A program made the position numbers and the translations under genes. This document shows, one piece after another, positions 8,647 through 14,423 of a stretch of 47,546 bases of DNA; position 1 is the first letter of the stretch, and each line of letters starts with the position of its first letter. Origin of the DNA: CAG-552 sp964516925 (GTDB lineage Bacteria; Bacillota; Clostridia; Christensenellales; Pumilibacteraceae); NCBI GenBank assembly GCA_964516925.1, contig CAZEXL010000009.1:1-47546 (forward strand), in the 5' to 3' direction. Under the pieces are notes generated by a model. It worked only from the letters and a program-made list of their open reading frames with translations, made no database searches and was not told the origin of the DNA.

Positions 8647-9177
8647 CTAGGACAACAGCTTTTTTATAAGCTCCACTATCTTCGACTTGTATACGAAATC
8701 GTCGCTTGCGCCAAGATAGCATAGCGGCGGATACACAACGCACCACCAATTATCCCCTTTGCCGCTGCCCAGGTTTATTATAAGCGCGTCGTAATAGCCG
8801 CTTTCGAACGTTATTCCGTCGTAACTTCTCGTCGGAAAATATTCGTTGGTCAGCTTGACTTCGGACGTATAATTCATTCCCTCGCTTTTAAGCCTTTCGT
8901 CGGCAATGAGCTTCAGCGTAGCAAGTTGTGTAGATATTCTTTGATACGCCTCGTCAAACGTTTGTACGTCGGCGTTGGTCGCCTTAAGGTATGCTACCAC
9001 GTCGTCGCGCACTTTGAGTTTTACGCTTTGGTCCGCCTCGTCGTTGCTGTCCGCTCGTATATGAAGTCGCAAAAGTTCCCTTTCGCTTACGGGCTTAGTA
9101 TTATCGCAACCGCACGAAAATATGCTTAATACCACCAATAAAATTATCGTTATGTATGTTTTTATTATTTTTTTCAT
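8647..9177 (-). CDS. spoIIR: Stage II sporulation protein R
   Basis: SpoIIR is the forespore-secreted signal that triggers SpoIIGA to process pro-sigmaE in the mother cell. The 176-residue protein has an N-terminal membrane/signal segment (5-24) and the family hallmark LLRLHIRADSNDEADQ, followed by KLKVRDDV and the C-terminal GDNWWCVVYPPLCYL. The ATG at 9177-9175 has GGAGGACGAA upstream. No sigmaF promoter of convincing quality was seen. Placement directly before sleB-ypeB is noteworthy. Confidence 0.94.
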   Translation of the reverse strand: MKKIIKTYITIILLVVLSIFSCGCDNTKPVSERELLRLHIRADSNDEADQSVKLKVRDDVVAYLKATNADVQTFDEAYQRISTQLATLKLIADERLKSEGMNYTSEVKLTNEYFPTRSYDGITFESGYYDALIINLGSGKGDNWWCVVYPPLCYLGASDDFVYKSKIVELIKKLLS

Positions 9178-9284
9178 TTCGTCCTCCGCGAAAATTATAG
9201 ACTTCCGTCCGACTTTTTATACAAAAAAATAAAATTATTGCTTTACGGCATAAAAAATTTCACAAAAAAACACGTCGTTTTTCG

Positions 9285-9313
9285 TTGACATCACATTAAG
9301 GTTTATGTATAAT
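9285..9313 (+). promoter_or_regulatory. Consensus promoter of the 9397 membrane gene
   Basis: TTGACA (9285-9290), 17-nt spacer, TATAAT (9308-9313): a perfect vegetative promoter. The ~75-nt leader contains a small hairpin, ACGAGC-TTT-GCTCGT (9339-9353). Confidence 0.85.
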
Positions 9314-9396
9314 CTTGCCCATAACGGCGTTGCCGAGCCGACGAGCTTTGCTCGTTTTGAAGCGGCGAACGTTTTATAACTAAAAGGAGAACTATT

Positions 9397-9954
9397 ATGG
9401 GAAAAAGAAAATCAAAAAAACAAACTAACTTTATCGTTTCGATAATCATTATGGCGCTCAGCATTCTTGCAATCTGCACGCTGTTTATGCCTTTGTTTAC
9501 CACAACGTCCAGCTCAATCTTAACGGCGGAAAGCTACACGCCGATAAGCGGCGCGGACGCAATTAAGGCACTTTTCAACGGCGAAGCTTCTTCCGATTTT
9601 TCGTTTGGCGCAAATGCTTTAATTTCGCTTAAAGCAAGCGAAGAAAACGGCTTTGTGGGCTTTATGCTTTGCCTTGCTTACTTCCTTACCGTTATCGCAA
9701 GCGCGGGAATTCTCGCGTTCAGAGTCCTTTCGATAGTAGGAATTAAGTTCAACTTTATCGAAAAGATCGTTAGCGTGGTTGCCGTTTTGTTTGCGCTCGT
9801 TACGATTATCTTCGCATTTATTGCGGCAGACAAATTCGGTTCGATCGATCTAGGCTCGCTTGCTTCGGTTAAAACGACGGTAAGCGTAGGCGCATATATG
9901 CTTATAAGCGCAATGGCCGCCGGAGTTTACAACGCTTACAAGCTGAGCAAATAA
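9397..9954 (+). CDS. Hypothetical four-helix membrane protein
   Basis: I do not recognise a family. The 185-residue protein has a very basic N-terminus (MGKRKSKKQ) and about four hydrophobic segments (~12-36, 84-110, 122-148, 160-180). A polar, presumably exposed loop (~37-80) lies between the first two. The ATG at 9397 has AAAAGGAG upstream. It is a single gene with a perfect-consensus promoter and its own terminator, so it should be well expressed. The neighbours give no functional hint. Confidence 0.7.
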   Translation: MGKRKSKKQTNFIVSIIIMALSILAICTLFMPLFTTTSSSILTAESYTPISGADAIKALFNGEASSDFSFGANALISLKASEENGFVGFMLCLAYFLTVIASAGILAFRVLSIVGIKFNFIEKIVSVVAVLFALVTIIFAFIAADKFGSIDLGSLASVKTTVSVGAYMLISAMAAGVYNAYKLSK

Positions 9955-9967
9955 ATGACCTTAAACG

Positions 9968-10002
9968 AAAAACGAGTTCTTAACAACGGAACTCGTTTTT
10001 TT
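9968..10002. terminator. Intrinsic terminator after the 9397 gene
   Basis: ACGAGTTC (9972-9979) pairs with GAACTCGT (9989-9996) around a 9-nt loop, flanked by an A-run and followed by a T-run. Confidence 0.8.
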
Positions 10003-10070
10003 GTTGCCCGACGCTCATTCGGTTTACACTAGACCTAAAAACGTGCTATAATACCGCAAAGGAGATTTTT

Positions 10071-10445
10071 ATGGAAAAGTGGATTAACGCATTAAAAGAG
10101 CATTACGGCGATTCGATCGTTCGCCTTAGCAACGATTTCGTTATTTTGGGGCTCCCCTTCTTCTTTGTCGGCAGTCGCGACAGCGTAGCGCTTCGCATAA
10201 ACGAGGACGAAAAAGGCAGACCGATTATCGGCGATTGCGGCTTAACGGTAAAATACTTGGAAGAAAAGGACGTAAATTTAGACGACTATCACGACAAGCT
10301 AAGCAACATAATCGATTGCTTCAATTTGTTCCGCGACGGCGATTCTTTTTGTATAAAAGCCCCCACAAACCAACCTTTATATTTCGTAAAATACGTCGGC
10401 TTCTTTATTCAGGCTCTGTCGCTTATAGCGTATATCGCCGTCTAG
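10071..10445 (+). CDS. Hypothetical protein, faintly DUF1828-like
   Basis: A 124-residue cytosolic protein starting MEKWINALKEHYGDS; AAAGGAG lies 6 nt before the ATG. The middle reads as polar residues, then PIIGDCGLTVKYLEE, which faintly recalls the iTDdG-tl pattern of DUF1828-type proteins found on phages and islands, but the match is too weak to rely on. No catalytic motif is visible. A 67-residue gene follows 65 nt later. Function unknown. Confidence 0.6.
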   Translation: MEKWINALKEHYGDSIVRLSNDFVILGLPFFFVGSRDSVALRINEDEKGRPIIGDCGLTVKYLEEKDVNLDDYHDKLSNIIDCFNLFRDGDSFCIKAPTNQPLYFVKYVGFFIQALSLIAYIAV

Positions 10446-10510
10446 CCGCATCCACTATTAATTATGGATTGCAAACAAACCCTATAAGAAAGTTATGAGA
10501 GGTTAAAACA

Positions 10511-10714
10511 ATGAGCTTAACAAAAAAAACTAAAGACCTAGTTGAAAAATATGTTTTAGGCAGACTTGGATATACGAGTATAACCGAAGATAATGTCGAC
10601 GAAATAGTCGATTATATTGCCGACAATCTCGACGTTCTGCTTTTAGAAGCACAAGAAGCGGGCGATGATATCGACGAGGACTTACTATCGCTTGTCTCAA
10701 ACTCCGAAACGTAA
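10511..10714 (+). CDS. Small acidic hypothetical protein (67 aa)
   Basis: Unrecognised 67-residue acidic helical protein (TEDNVDEIVDYIADNLD, AGDDIDEDLLSLV). A GAGAGG sequence precedes the ATG by 7 nt. Its C-terminal half has the same layout as the 96-residue protein at 12334: hydrophobic heptads, then a D/E-rich turn, then D-x-E/K-L-L. The similarity is loose. The 88-nt repeat begins 45 nt after its stop codon, as a second copy does after the gene ending at 13085. Confidence 0.55.
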   Translation: MSLTKKTKDLVEKYVLGRLGYTSITEDNVDEIVDYIADNLDVLLLEAQEAGDDIDEDLLSLVSNSET

Positions 10715-10758
10715 AACACGTCAAATCTTGAATTGTAAAAAAATATTAACGGAAGTCG

Positions 10759-10846
10759 TTTAGGACAGCGCAAACATTTAGATTTTTTGAATCGGCTTTT
10801 TGTCCGCTAATACTTTTTAGTCGTTATTTTGCAAAGCAAAAGGATA
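10759..10846 (+). repeat. 88-nt direct repeat, copy 1
   Basis: About 90% identical to 13113-13201 by eye, in the same orientation. Each copy contains GGACA...TGTCC enclosing GATT-TTTTG-AATC, then TTTTGC-AAA-GCAAAA, so both keep two potential hairpins. Each follows a small acidic-protein gene. Together the copies bracket the 10.8-13.2 kb island. Confidence 0.85.
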
Positions 10847-10856
10847 ACGAACTATT

Positions 10857-10891
10857 AAAAATTCACAACACGTTTGGTTGCGAATTTTTTT
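10857..10891. terminator. Terminator between copy 1 of the repeat and the minus-strand genes
   Basis: AAAAATTC-A-CAAC (10857-10869) pairs with GTTG-C-GAATTTTT (10877-10889) with one internal mismatch and a 7-nt loop. A- and T-tracts flank it, so it can serve both directions. Confidence 0.65.
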
Positions 10892-11018
10892 ATTTGTCCT
10901 TTTTGCTCGGCTTGTTTTTTGCATAATACGATGCTATTGCCTGCTTTTGTCTTTTGCGCGCTTCGGGCGTTTTGGCTTTTACAAAGCTACTTCTCTTCTT
11001 TTCTTTATTAAAAAACAT
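10890..11018 (-). CDS. Small basic protein (42 aa) overlapping the regulator's 3' end
   Basis: A 42-codon frame starts at the ATG at 11018-11016, inside the last codons of the regulator gene, and ends at the TAA at 10890. A GGAGG sequence within the regulator's coding tail lies 9 nt upstream, giving translational coupling. The product starts MFFNKEKKRSSFVKAK and contains TPEARKRQKQAIASYYAKNK, very rich in Lys and Arg. It could be a nucleic-acid-binding or accessory peptide. No family is recognised; the ribosome site and intact frame are the only support. Confidence 0.5.
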   Translation of the reverse strand: MFFNKEKKRSSFVKAKTPEARKRQKQAIASYYAKNKPSKKDK

Positions 11019-11775
11019 ACTTTTCTTCCTCCACTGCTATTTCCTTTTCAAAATCGCAATCATACGCATAATTTTGTAATAGCTCTATTAGCTTTTCACT
11101 TGGTTTATATTTTTGCTTTATTGTATAAATATCTTGTATTAAACATAACGGAATGGATTCTATCTTTTTTTCGTTGATATTATATATTACGCAATAGTTA
11201 GTTTGATCATACAAATAACCGTAACACCAATAAAAGGCAAATACTTTATATCTTTTACCCGTTTCGGCGTTTCTAAAATGCAGTATGTTTCTCGTATTAC
11301 AAGCATCGCTAAAAACATCGAGTTCTTTATCGAACACAAGCATTTCTCTTTTATATTGCGGAAAACGAGAATATTCGTTTAAAAGACCTCTTATGTATAC
11401 CGATATTTCTTGTCCCGTTATATGTGTTTCGCTCGTTTGTATTTCGTCGTATACCGCCACCGTTTCTTTTGAAGGTCTAATCCAAATGTATTCTTCCAAA
11501 ACATTGAGTTGAGTATCGTTAAAATATACCTTATCGATAACAGTGTTTACCGCATTATATATGTTTTCGGCATCCTCACGACAATATTCGTTTTTTAGAA
11601 TACTCTCTATTGAATTTCGCCTGGTTTTTCTAACTTCTACAAGAGTCGGTATAAGTTTATTGATCAAAGCGTTTTTATTCGATTTTTCGTTCTTTGTAAA
11701 TCCGAAACGCAACGCGTCGTTTTCTAAAATGTCGGCGACAAATAAAGAAACTTTTATCTTAATTTTATCTGTCAT
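11008..11775 (-). CDS. Ribbon-helix-helix / WYL-like transcriptional regulator
   Basis: A 255-residue protein. Residues ~4-50 (KIKVSLFVADILENDALRFGFTKN...NKNALINKL) look like a ribbon-helix-helix DNA-binding module. Residues ~150-215 (RNAETGKRYKVFAFYWCYGYLYDQTNYCVIYNINEKKIESIPLC) have the strand pattern of WYL-type ligand-sensing domains. This layout is known from regulators tied to CRISPR and other defence loci. The start at 11775 has GGAG 8 nt upstream. The gene diverges from the 11979 operon, and its promoter contains the TGTCTACC motif inside the spacer, so autoregulation is likely. The family call is made by eye. Confidence 0.65.
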   Translation of the reverse strand: MTDKIKIKVSLFVADILENDALRFGFTKNEKSNKNALINKLIPTLVEVRKTRRNSIESILKNEYCREDAENIYNAVNTVIDKVYFNDTQLNVLEEYIWIRPSKETVAVYDEIQTSETHITGQEISVYIRGLLNEYSRFPQYKREMLVFDKELDVFSDACNTRNILHFRNAETGKRYKVFAFYWCYGYLYDQTNYCVIYNINEKKIESIPLCLIQDIYTIKQKYKPSEKLIELLQNYAYDCDFEKEIAVEEEKYVF

Positions 11776-11796
11776 TCTTTATGCTCCTTTTTCTAC

Positions 11797-11825
11797 ATTA
11801 TACAACATGTCTACCTAAATGTCAA
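11797..11825 (-). promoter_or_regulatory. Promoter of the RHH/WYL-like regulator, operator in spacer
   Basis: Minus strand: TTGACA (11825-11820), 17-nt spacer, TATAAT (11802-11797), a perfect consensus. The spacer contains GGTAGACA (11815-11808), one of three copies of this motif in the divergent region. Confidence 0.8.
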
Positions 11826-11883
11826 TAAAATGCGCAAATTTTATGCTATATTGTCTACCGAACAATAGCCAACAAGGTAGACA
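11808..11883. promoter_or_regulatory. Three TGTCTACC operator-like motifs
   Basis: TGTCTACC occurs at 11808-11815 and 11852-11859, and its reverse complement GGTAGACA at 11876-11883. The last two form an inverted repeat with a 16-nt gap just upstream of the plus-strand -35; the first sits in the minus-strand promoter spacer. The arrangement fits one repressor controlling both divergent promoters. Confidence 0.65.
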
Positions 11884-11891
11884 TAATATTG

Positions 11892-11920
11892 TTGAAATGC
11901 CGTTTTCTTTTTGATATAAT
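11892..11920 (+). promoter_or_regulatory. Promoter of the 11979 toxin-like operon
   Basis: TTGAAA (11892-11897), 17-nt spacer, TATAAT (11915-11920). It lies 8 nt downstream of the GGTAGACA operator-like motif. The transcript carries an unusually complete Shine-Dalgarno, AAAGGAGGTGAT, at 11962-11973. Confidence 0.8.
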
Positions 11921-11978
11921 ATATTTGCAAGGCAAAACGCCGATTACCTTGACAAATAAACAAAGGAGGTGATATTAT

Positions 11979-12419
11979 ATGAGCATAATTGGCTTTTTAT
12001 TTAAGCCGAGAAAAGAAATGGCAAAGGAAAACACAAAATATGTTAGAGTCGGAAAATACACTATTACAAAACACGCTCAAAATCGCATTGTTGACAAAAC
12101 TCGAAAAATTAATAAAGTAGACGTATTGGACAATTTGTTTACTAAACCCAATGGCGTAACCAAAATTAAAATGTCCAACGAAAACCGACCGTCATATAAC
12201 CGCATAGGAAAAAGAATTACAACATCTATAAACCCAAAAAACAATAATGTAATAACTTGCCGACATGTAAGCAATAAAGAAATCCGAGAATTTGATTTAG
12301 TAAATATAGACAAAAAAGGAGAAAAAAAGAAGTATGTTAAGCGAAATTCAAAAAAACAAATTTACTCAAAGAGCAAAAACAGAAGCAAAAAAGCTATTGC
12401 ACGAATTAAAAATCAATAA
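11979..12419 (+). CDS. Basic DUF4258-like protein, candidate toxin
   Basis: A 146-residue, very Lys-rich protein. Residues ~28-100 (YTITKHAQNRIVDKTRKINKVDVLDNL ... NRIGKRITTSINPKNNNVITCRHVS) have the pattern of DUF4258/BrnT-like small proteins: a HAxxR helix, a dv-dnL turn, then strands ending in viT. That fold group includes RelE-like toxins. The tail (~110-146) is almost entirely Lys/Arg/Asn/Ser. Its Shine-Dalgarno pairs with 16S rRNA over about 12 nt. The next gene starts 86 nt before this one ends. A toxin role is inferred from fold pattern, overlap and the divergent regulator. Confidence 0.55.
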   Translation: MSIIGFLFKPRKEMAKENTKYVRVGKYTITKHAQNRIVDKTRKINKVDVLDNLFTKPNGVTKIKMSNENRPSYNRIGKRITTSINPKNNNVITCRHVSNKEIREFDLVNIDKKGEKKKYVKRNSKKQIYSKSKNRSKKAIARIKNQ

Positions 12420-12624
12420 ATTTTTAACAGCTGACGAGCCAGGTAGCTTTATCGAAGCGTTAGATGCCAAAGTATCGGAATTAGTATCGGCGCAAGAAGA
12501 TGGCGAAGTCATCGACAAAGAATTATTGAATATTTATGATTTATTAACAGATATCGTTTTGGACAACGAAAACAATCTAAATTTCTTAAATCAACTTTTC
12601 TTTGACTGCACTTTGCCGCATTAA
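12334..12624 (+). CDS. Acidic helical protein overlapping the 11979 gene, candidate antitoxin
   Basis: A 96-residue protein, unrecognised. It starts inside the 11979 gene in another frame (86-nt overlap); an AAGAAG sequence and a GGAG 12 nt upstream could serve as ribosome site. The N-terminal third is basic and the rest acidic and helical (SFIEALDAKVSELVSAQEDGEVIDKELLNIYDLLTDIV). Tight overlap with a basic toxin-like gene suggests a partner or antitoxin. The helical D/E-rich segment is loosely like the 67-residue protein at 10511. Confidence 0.55.
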   Translation: MLSEIQKNKFTQRAKTEAKKLLHELKINKFLTADEPGSFIEALDAKVSELVSAQEDGEVIDKELLNIYDLLTDIVLDNENNLNFLNQLFFDCTLPH

Positions 12625-12744
12625 CTTTTTGCTAATGTCAAACATTGACGTTGTTTTGACAATAAAGTAAAGACTATTAAAACGTATTACAACAACGCGA
12701 AAGGTAAAAAACATGCCTACAGAAATTTTTAGGAGATGAACGTT

Positions 12745-12798
12745 ATGTGTTTTAACAACAAAAAAAAGAGCAACTACAAATCAAGAAATTCAGACTAA
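12745..12798 (+). CDS. 17-residue micro-ORF
   Basis: The frame starts at the ATG at 12745, after a good AGGAGATGAACGTT ribosome site, and encodes 17 residues beginning MCFNNKKKS before a TAA at 12796. It lies 120 nt after the candidate antitoxin and 20 nt before the next gene. It could be a leader peptide or a real micro-protein; support is limited to the ribosome site. Confidence 0.35.
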   Translation: MCFNNKKKSNYKSRNSD

Positions 12799-12818
12799 GC
12801 GAAAACACTATATTGTTT

Positions 12819-13085
12819 ATGAAAAATTATGCTTTAAATCAGCTTAATATAAATACTCAGATAGACGCCGAAATTTTAGACAGCGTCGTCGATTTGGCAA
12901 CCGAATGGGAACTTGATATGATAGATCCGTTAAGCAAAAACGGTTGTGATAAAACATATGATTACCCCGAACGAAAGCGAAATGAATTGGCAGATATGTT
13001 TGTCGGTGAAATCACCGGACAGTGGAACGACGATGAGTCCATCCCCGATTTTGACGATATAAACAAACGATTGGGATTAATTTGA
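12819..13085 (+). CDS. Acidic hypothetical protein (88 aa)
   Basis: No family recognised. The 88-residue protein starts MKNYALNQLNINTQ and is acidic, with the C-terminal stretch ADMFVGEITGQWNDDESIPDFDDINKRLGLI. The ATG at 12819 has no strong ribosome site; a TTG two codons upstream is equally poor, so translation may be coupled to the 17-residue frame just upstream. It is the last gene of the island operon, and the second 88-nt repeat begins 27 nt after its stop codon. Confidence 0.5.
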   Translation: MKNYALNQLNINTQIDAEILDSVVDLATEWELDMIDPLSKNGCDKTYDYPERKRNELADMFVGEITGQWNDDESIPDFDDINKRLGLI

Positions 13086-13112
13086 TTTTTTTAGTTCAGC
13101 TGCACTGCTTTT

Positions 13113-13201
13113 TTTAGGACAGCGCAAACAATTTGATTTTTTGAATCGGCTTTTTGTCCGTTAATGCTTTTTTAATCGTTATTTTGCAAAGCAAAAGGAT
13201 A
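13113..13201 (+). repeat. 88-nt direct repeat, copy 2
   Basis: Second copy of the repeat at 10759-10846, same orientation, with a handful of substitutions outside the hairpin arms. Its 3' end merges into the terminator at 13193-13221. Confidence 0.85.
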
Positions 13202-13221
13202 GCAAATATTGCTATCCTTTT
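13193..13221. terminator. Bidirectional terminator between the island and rubrerythrin
   Basis: AAAAGGATAGCAA (13193-13205) pairs perfectly with TTGCTATCCTTTT (13209-13221), loop ATA. T-runs on both strands serve the island operon and the convergent rubrerythrin gene. Confidence 0.85.
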
Positions 13222-13264
13222 TTGTTACTTAAATTCTTTGCGGTTGTTAGTGTAAAAGCGGCTT

Positions 13265-13810
13265 TTATTTGCCGAAATATCTCTTTAAAAGACCTGCAAA
13301 CGCTCTGCCGTGACGAGCTTCGTCGCGAGCCATCTCGTGTACGGTGTCGTGAATAGCGTCAAGTCCGAGCTCTTTTGCGCGCTTAGCAAGATCGGTCTTG
13401 CCCATGGTTGCACCGTTTTCGGCGTCTACACGCAAACGAAGGTTCTCTTCGGTAGACGGAGTTACCACTTCGCCCAAAAGTTCTGCAAACTTAGCTGCGT
13501 GCTCTGCTTCTTCGTAAGCAGCCTTTTCCCAATACAAGCCGATTTCGGGATATCCTTCGCGATGAGCAACGCGCGCCATTGCAAGGTACATACCTACTTC
13601 GCAGCACTCGCCGTTGAAATTAGCGCGAAGATCGTTTAAAATATCTTCTCTTACGCCCTTAGTTACGCCAACCGAATGTTCTGCCGCCCAGGTCATTTCG
13701 CCCTTTTGCTCTTCGAACTTAGCTTTGGGAGCGTTGCAAACGGGGCACTTTTCGGGTGCTTCGTCGCCTTCGTGAACGTATCCGCATACTTTACAAACAA
13801 ATTTTTTCAT
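13265..13810 (-). CDS. Reverse rubrerythrin (rubredoxin domain first)
   Basis: Rubrerythrins reduce hydrogen peroxide with a di-iron centre in anaerobes. Here the rubredoxin domain is at the N-terminus (residues 1-35: VCKVCGYVHEG and EKCPVCNAP supply the four Cys ligands), followed by a ferritin-like four-helix domain (~55-178) with ExxH-type ligands in GECCEVGMYLAM, EEAEHAAKF and DEARHGRAF. That reversed order is the clostridial revRbr type. 181 residues; AAGGAG before the ATG at 13810. The promoter abuts a Fur/PerR-like palindrome, suggesting peroxide or iron control. Confidence 0.93.
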   Translation of the reverse strand: MKKFVCKVCGYVHEGDEAPEKCPVCNAPKAKFEEQKGEMTWAAEHSVGVTKGVREDILNDLRANFNGECCEVGMYLAMARVAHREGYPEIGLYWEKAAYEEAEHAAKFAELLGEVVTPSTEENLRLRVDAENGATMGKTDLAKRAKELGLDAIHDTVHEMARDEARHGRAFAGLLKRYFGK

Positions 13811-13874
13811 ATCTTTTCTCCTTGATTTTTTTACTTCTCTTTTTTCAAGGCGGTTTCCCTAGCCTTGTAACCGT

Positions 13875-13903
13875 AGTATACCACAAAAAATTTTGCTTGT
13901 CAA
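13875..13903 (-). promoter_or_regulatory. Rubrerythrin promoter
   Basis: Minus strand TTGACA (13903-13898), 17-nt spacer, TATACT (13880-13875). Confidence 0.8.
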
Positions 13904-13921
13904 TAATAATTATCATTATTA
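13904..13921. promoter_or_regulatory. Fur/PerR-type palindrome next to the rubrerythrin promoter
   Basis: TAATAAT (13904-13910), TATC, ATTATTA (13915-13921): an inverted repeat of Fur-superfamily type directly adjoining the -35 element. PerR commonly controls rubrerythrins in clostridia; the assignment here is by motif and context. Confidence 0.6.
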
Positions 13922-13999
13922 ATAAGAAAATTTTTAAATTTTTTAACTTCTTTTAAGTTTTTTTCATAACATATAGTATAAAGCCAACGGGAGGAATTT

Positions 14000-14335
14000 A
14001 TGAAAAACTACTACGACTACAGCTGCGGCAAATGCGAAAACTACGGCTTTAATAACGACTGCGGCTGCATAAACGAAGACCTTGATAACTCTAACGAAAA
14101 TTGCGGCTATAGCGACGCAAGCAGATTTGAACAGTGCAATAACTTGGGTGGACGACAACAAAATTGTAACTGCGGACGTTGTGCAAAAGTATACACCGTC
14201 AGCGGCGACGATTGCGAATGCAACGCAAACAAAAATCCTTGCCAAACGGAAAGCAACTGCAATGCAAATAATAACTGCGGCTGTCCGAGCTTCTTCTGCT
14301 TTAAAATACGCATCCCGCCCTTTCCTTTTTGCTAA
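14000..14335 (+). CDS. Cys/Asn-rich small protein, possible metal-binding or spore-coat protein
   Basis: A 111-residue protein with 17 cysteines, many as CxC, CGC or CxxC (SCGKC, DCGCI, NCNCGRC, DCEC, NCGC), in an Asn/Asp-rich background, ending IRIPPFPFC. GGGAGG lies before the ATG. I recognise no named family. Cysteine clusters suggest metal binding or disulphide cross-linking, as in spore coat and crust proteins; the genome has sporulation genes, but no sporulation promoter could be confirmed here. It diverges from rubrerythrin and ends at a strong terminator. Confidence 0.65.
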   Translation: MKNYYDYSCGKCENYGFNNDCGCINEDLDNSNENCGYSDASRFEQCNNLGGRQQNCNCGRCAKVYTVSGDDCECNANKNPCQTESNCNANNNCGCPSFFCFKIRIPPFPFC

Positions 14336-14361
14336 GCCGAATTAAAGCGAAACGTCGCAAT

Positions 14362-14401
14362 CAAAAACGCCCGCCACGACTAACCGTGCGGACGTTTTTT
14401 A
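14362..14401. terminator. Bidirectional terminator between the Cys-rich gene and nitroreductase
   Basis: AAAAACG-CCCGC-CACG pairs with CGTG-CGG-ACGTTTTTT with one bulge and a short loop. A and T tracts on both sides fit convergent genes. Confidence 0.75.
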
Positions 14402-14423
14402 ATAGTTATGTCTGTTATTCAAT

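Noticed and set aside
10759..10846. Integron attC site
   Set aside because: No GTTRRRY core site or complementary simple site is present, and no integrase gene is visible.
12334..12624. Homology between the 96-residue and 67-residue acidic proteins (12334 and 10511)
   Set aside because: Similarity is limited to helical, D/E-rich character and cannot be separated from composition by eye.
13970..13978. SigmaK-type -10 (CATATAGTA) before the Cys-rich gene
   Set aside because: No AC element at the required 16-17 nt spacing, so a sporulation promoter cannot be supported.
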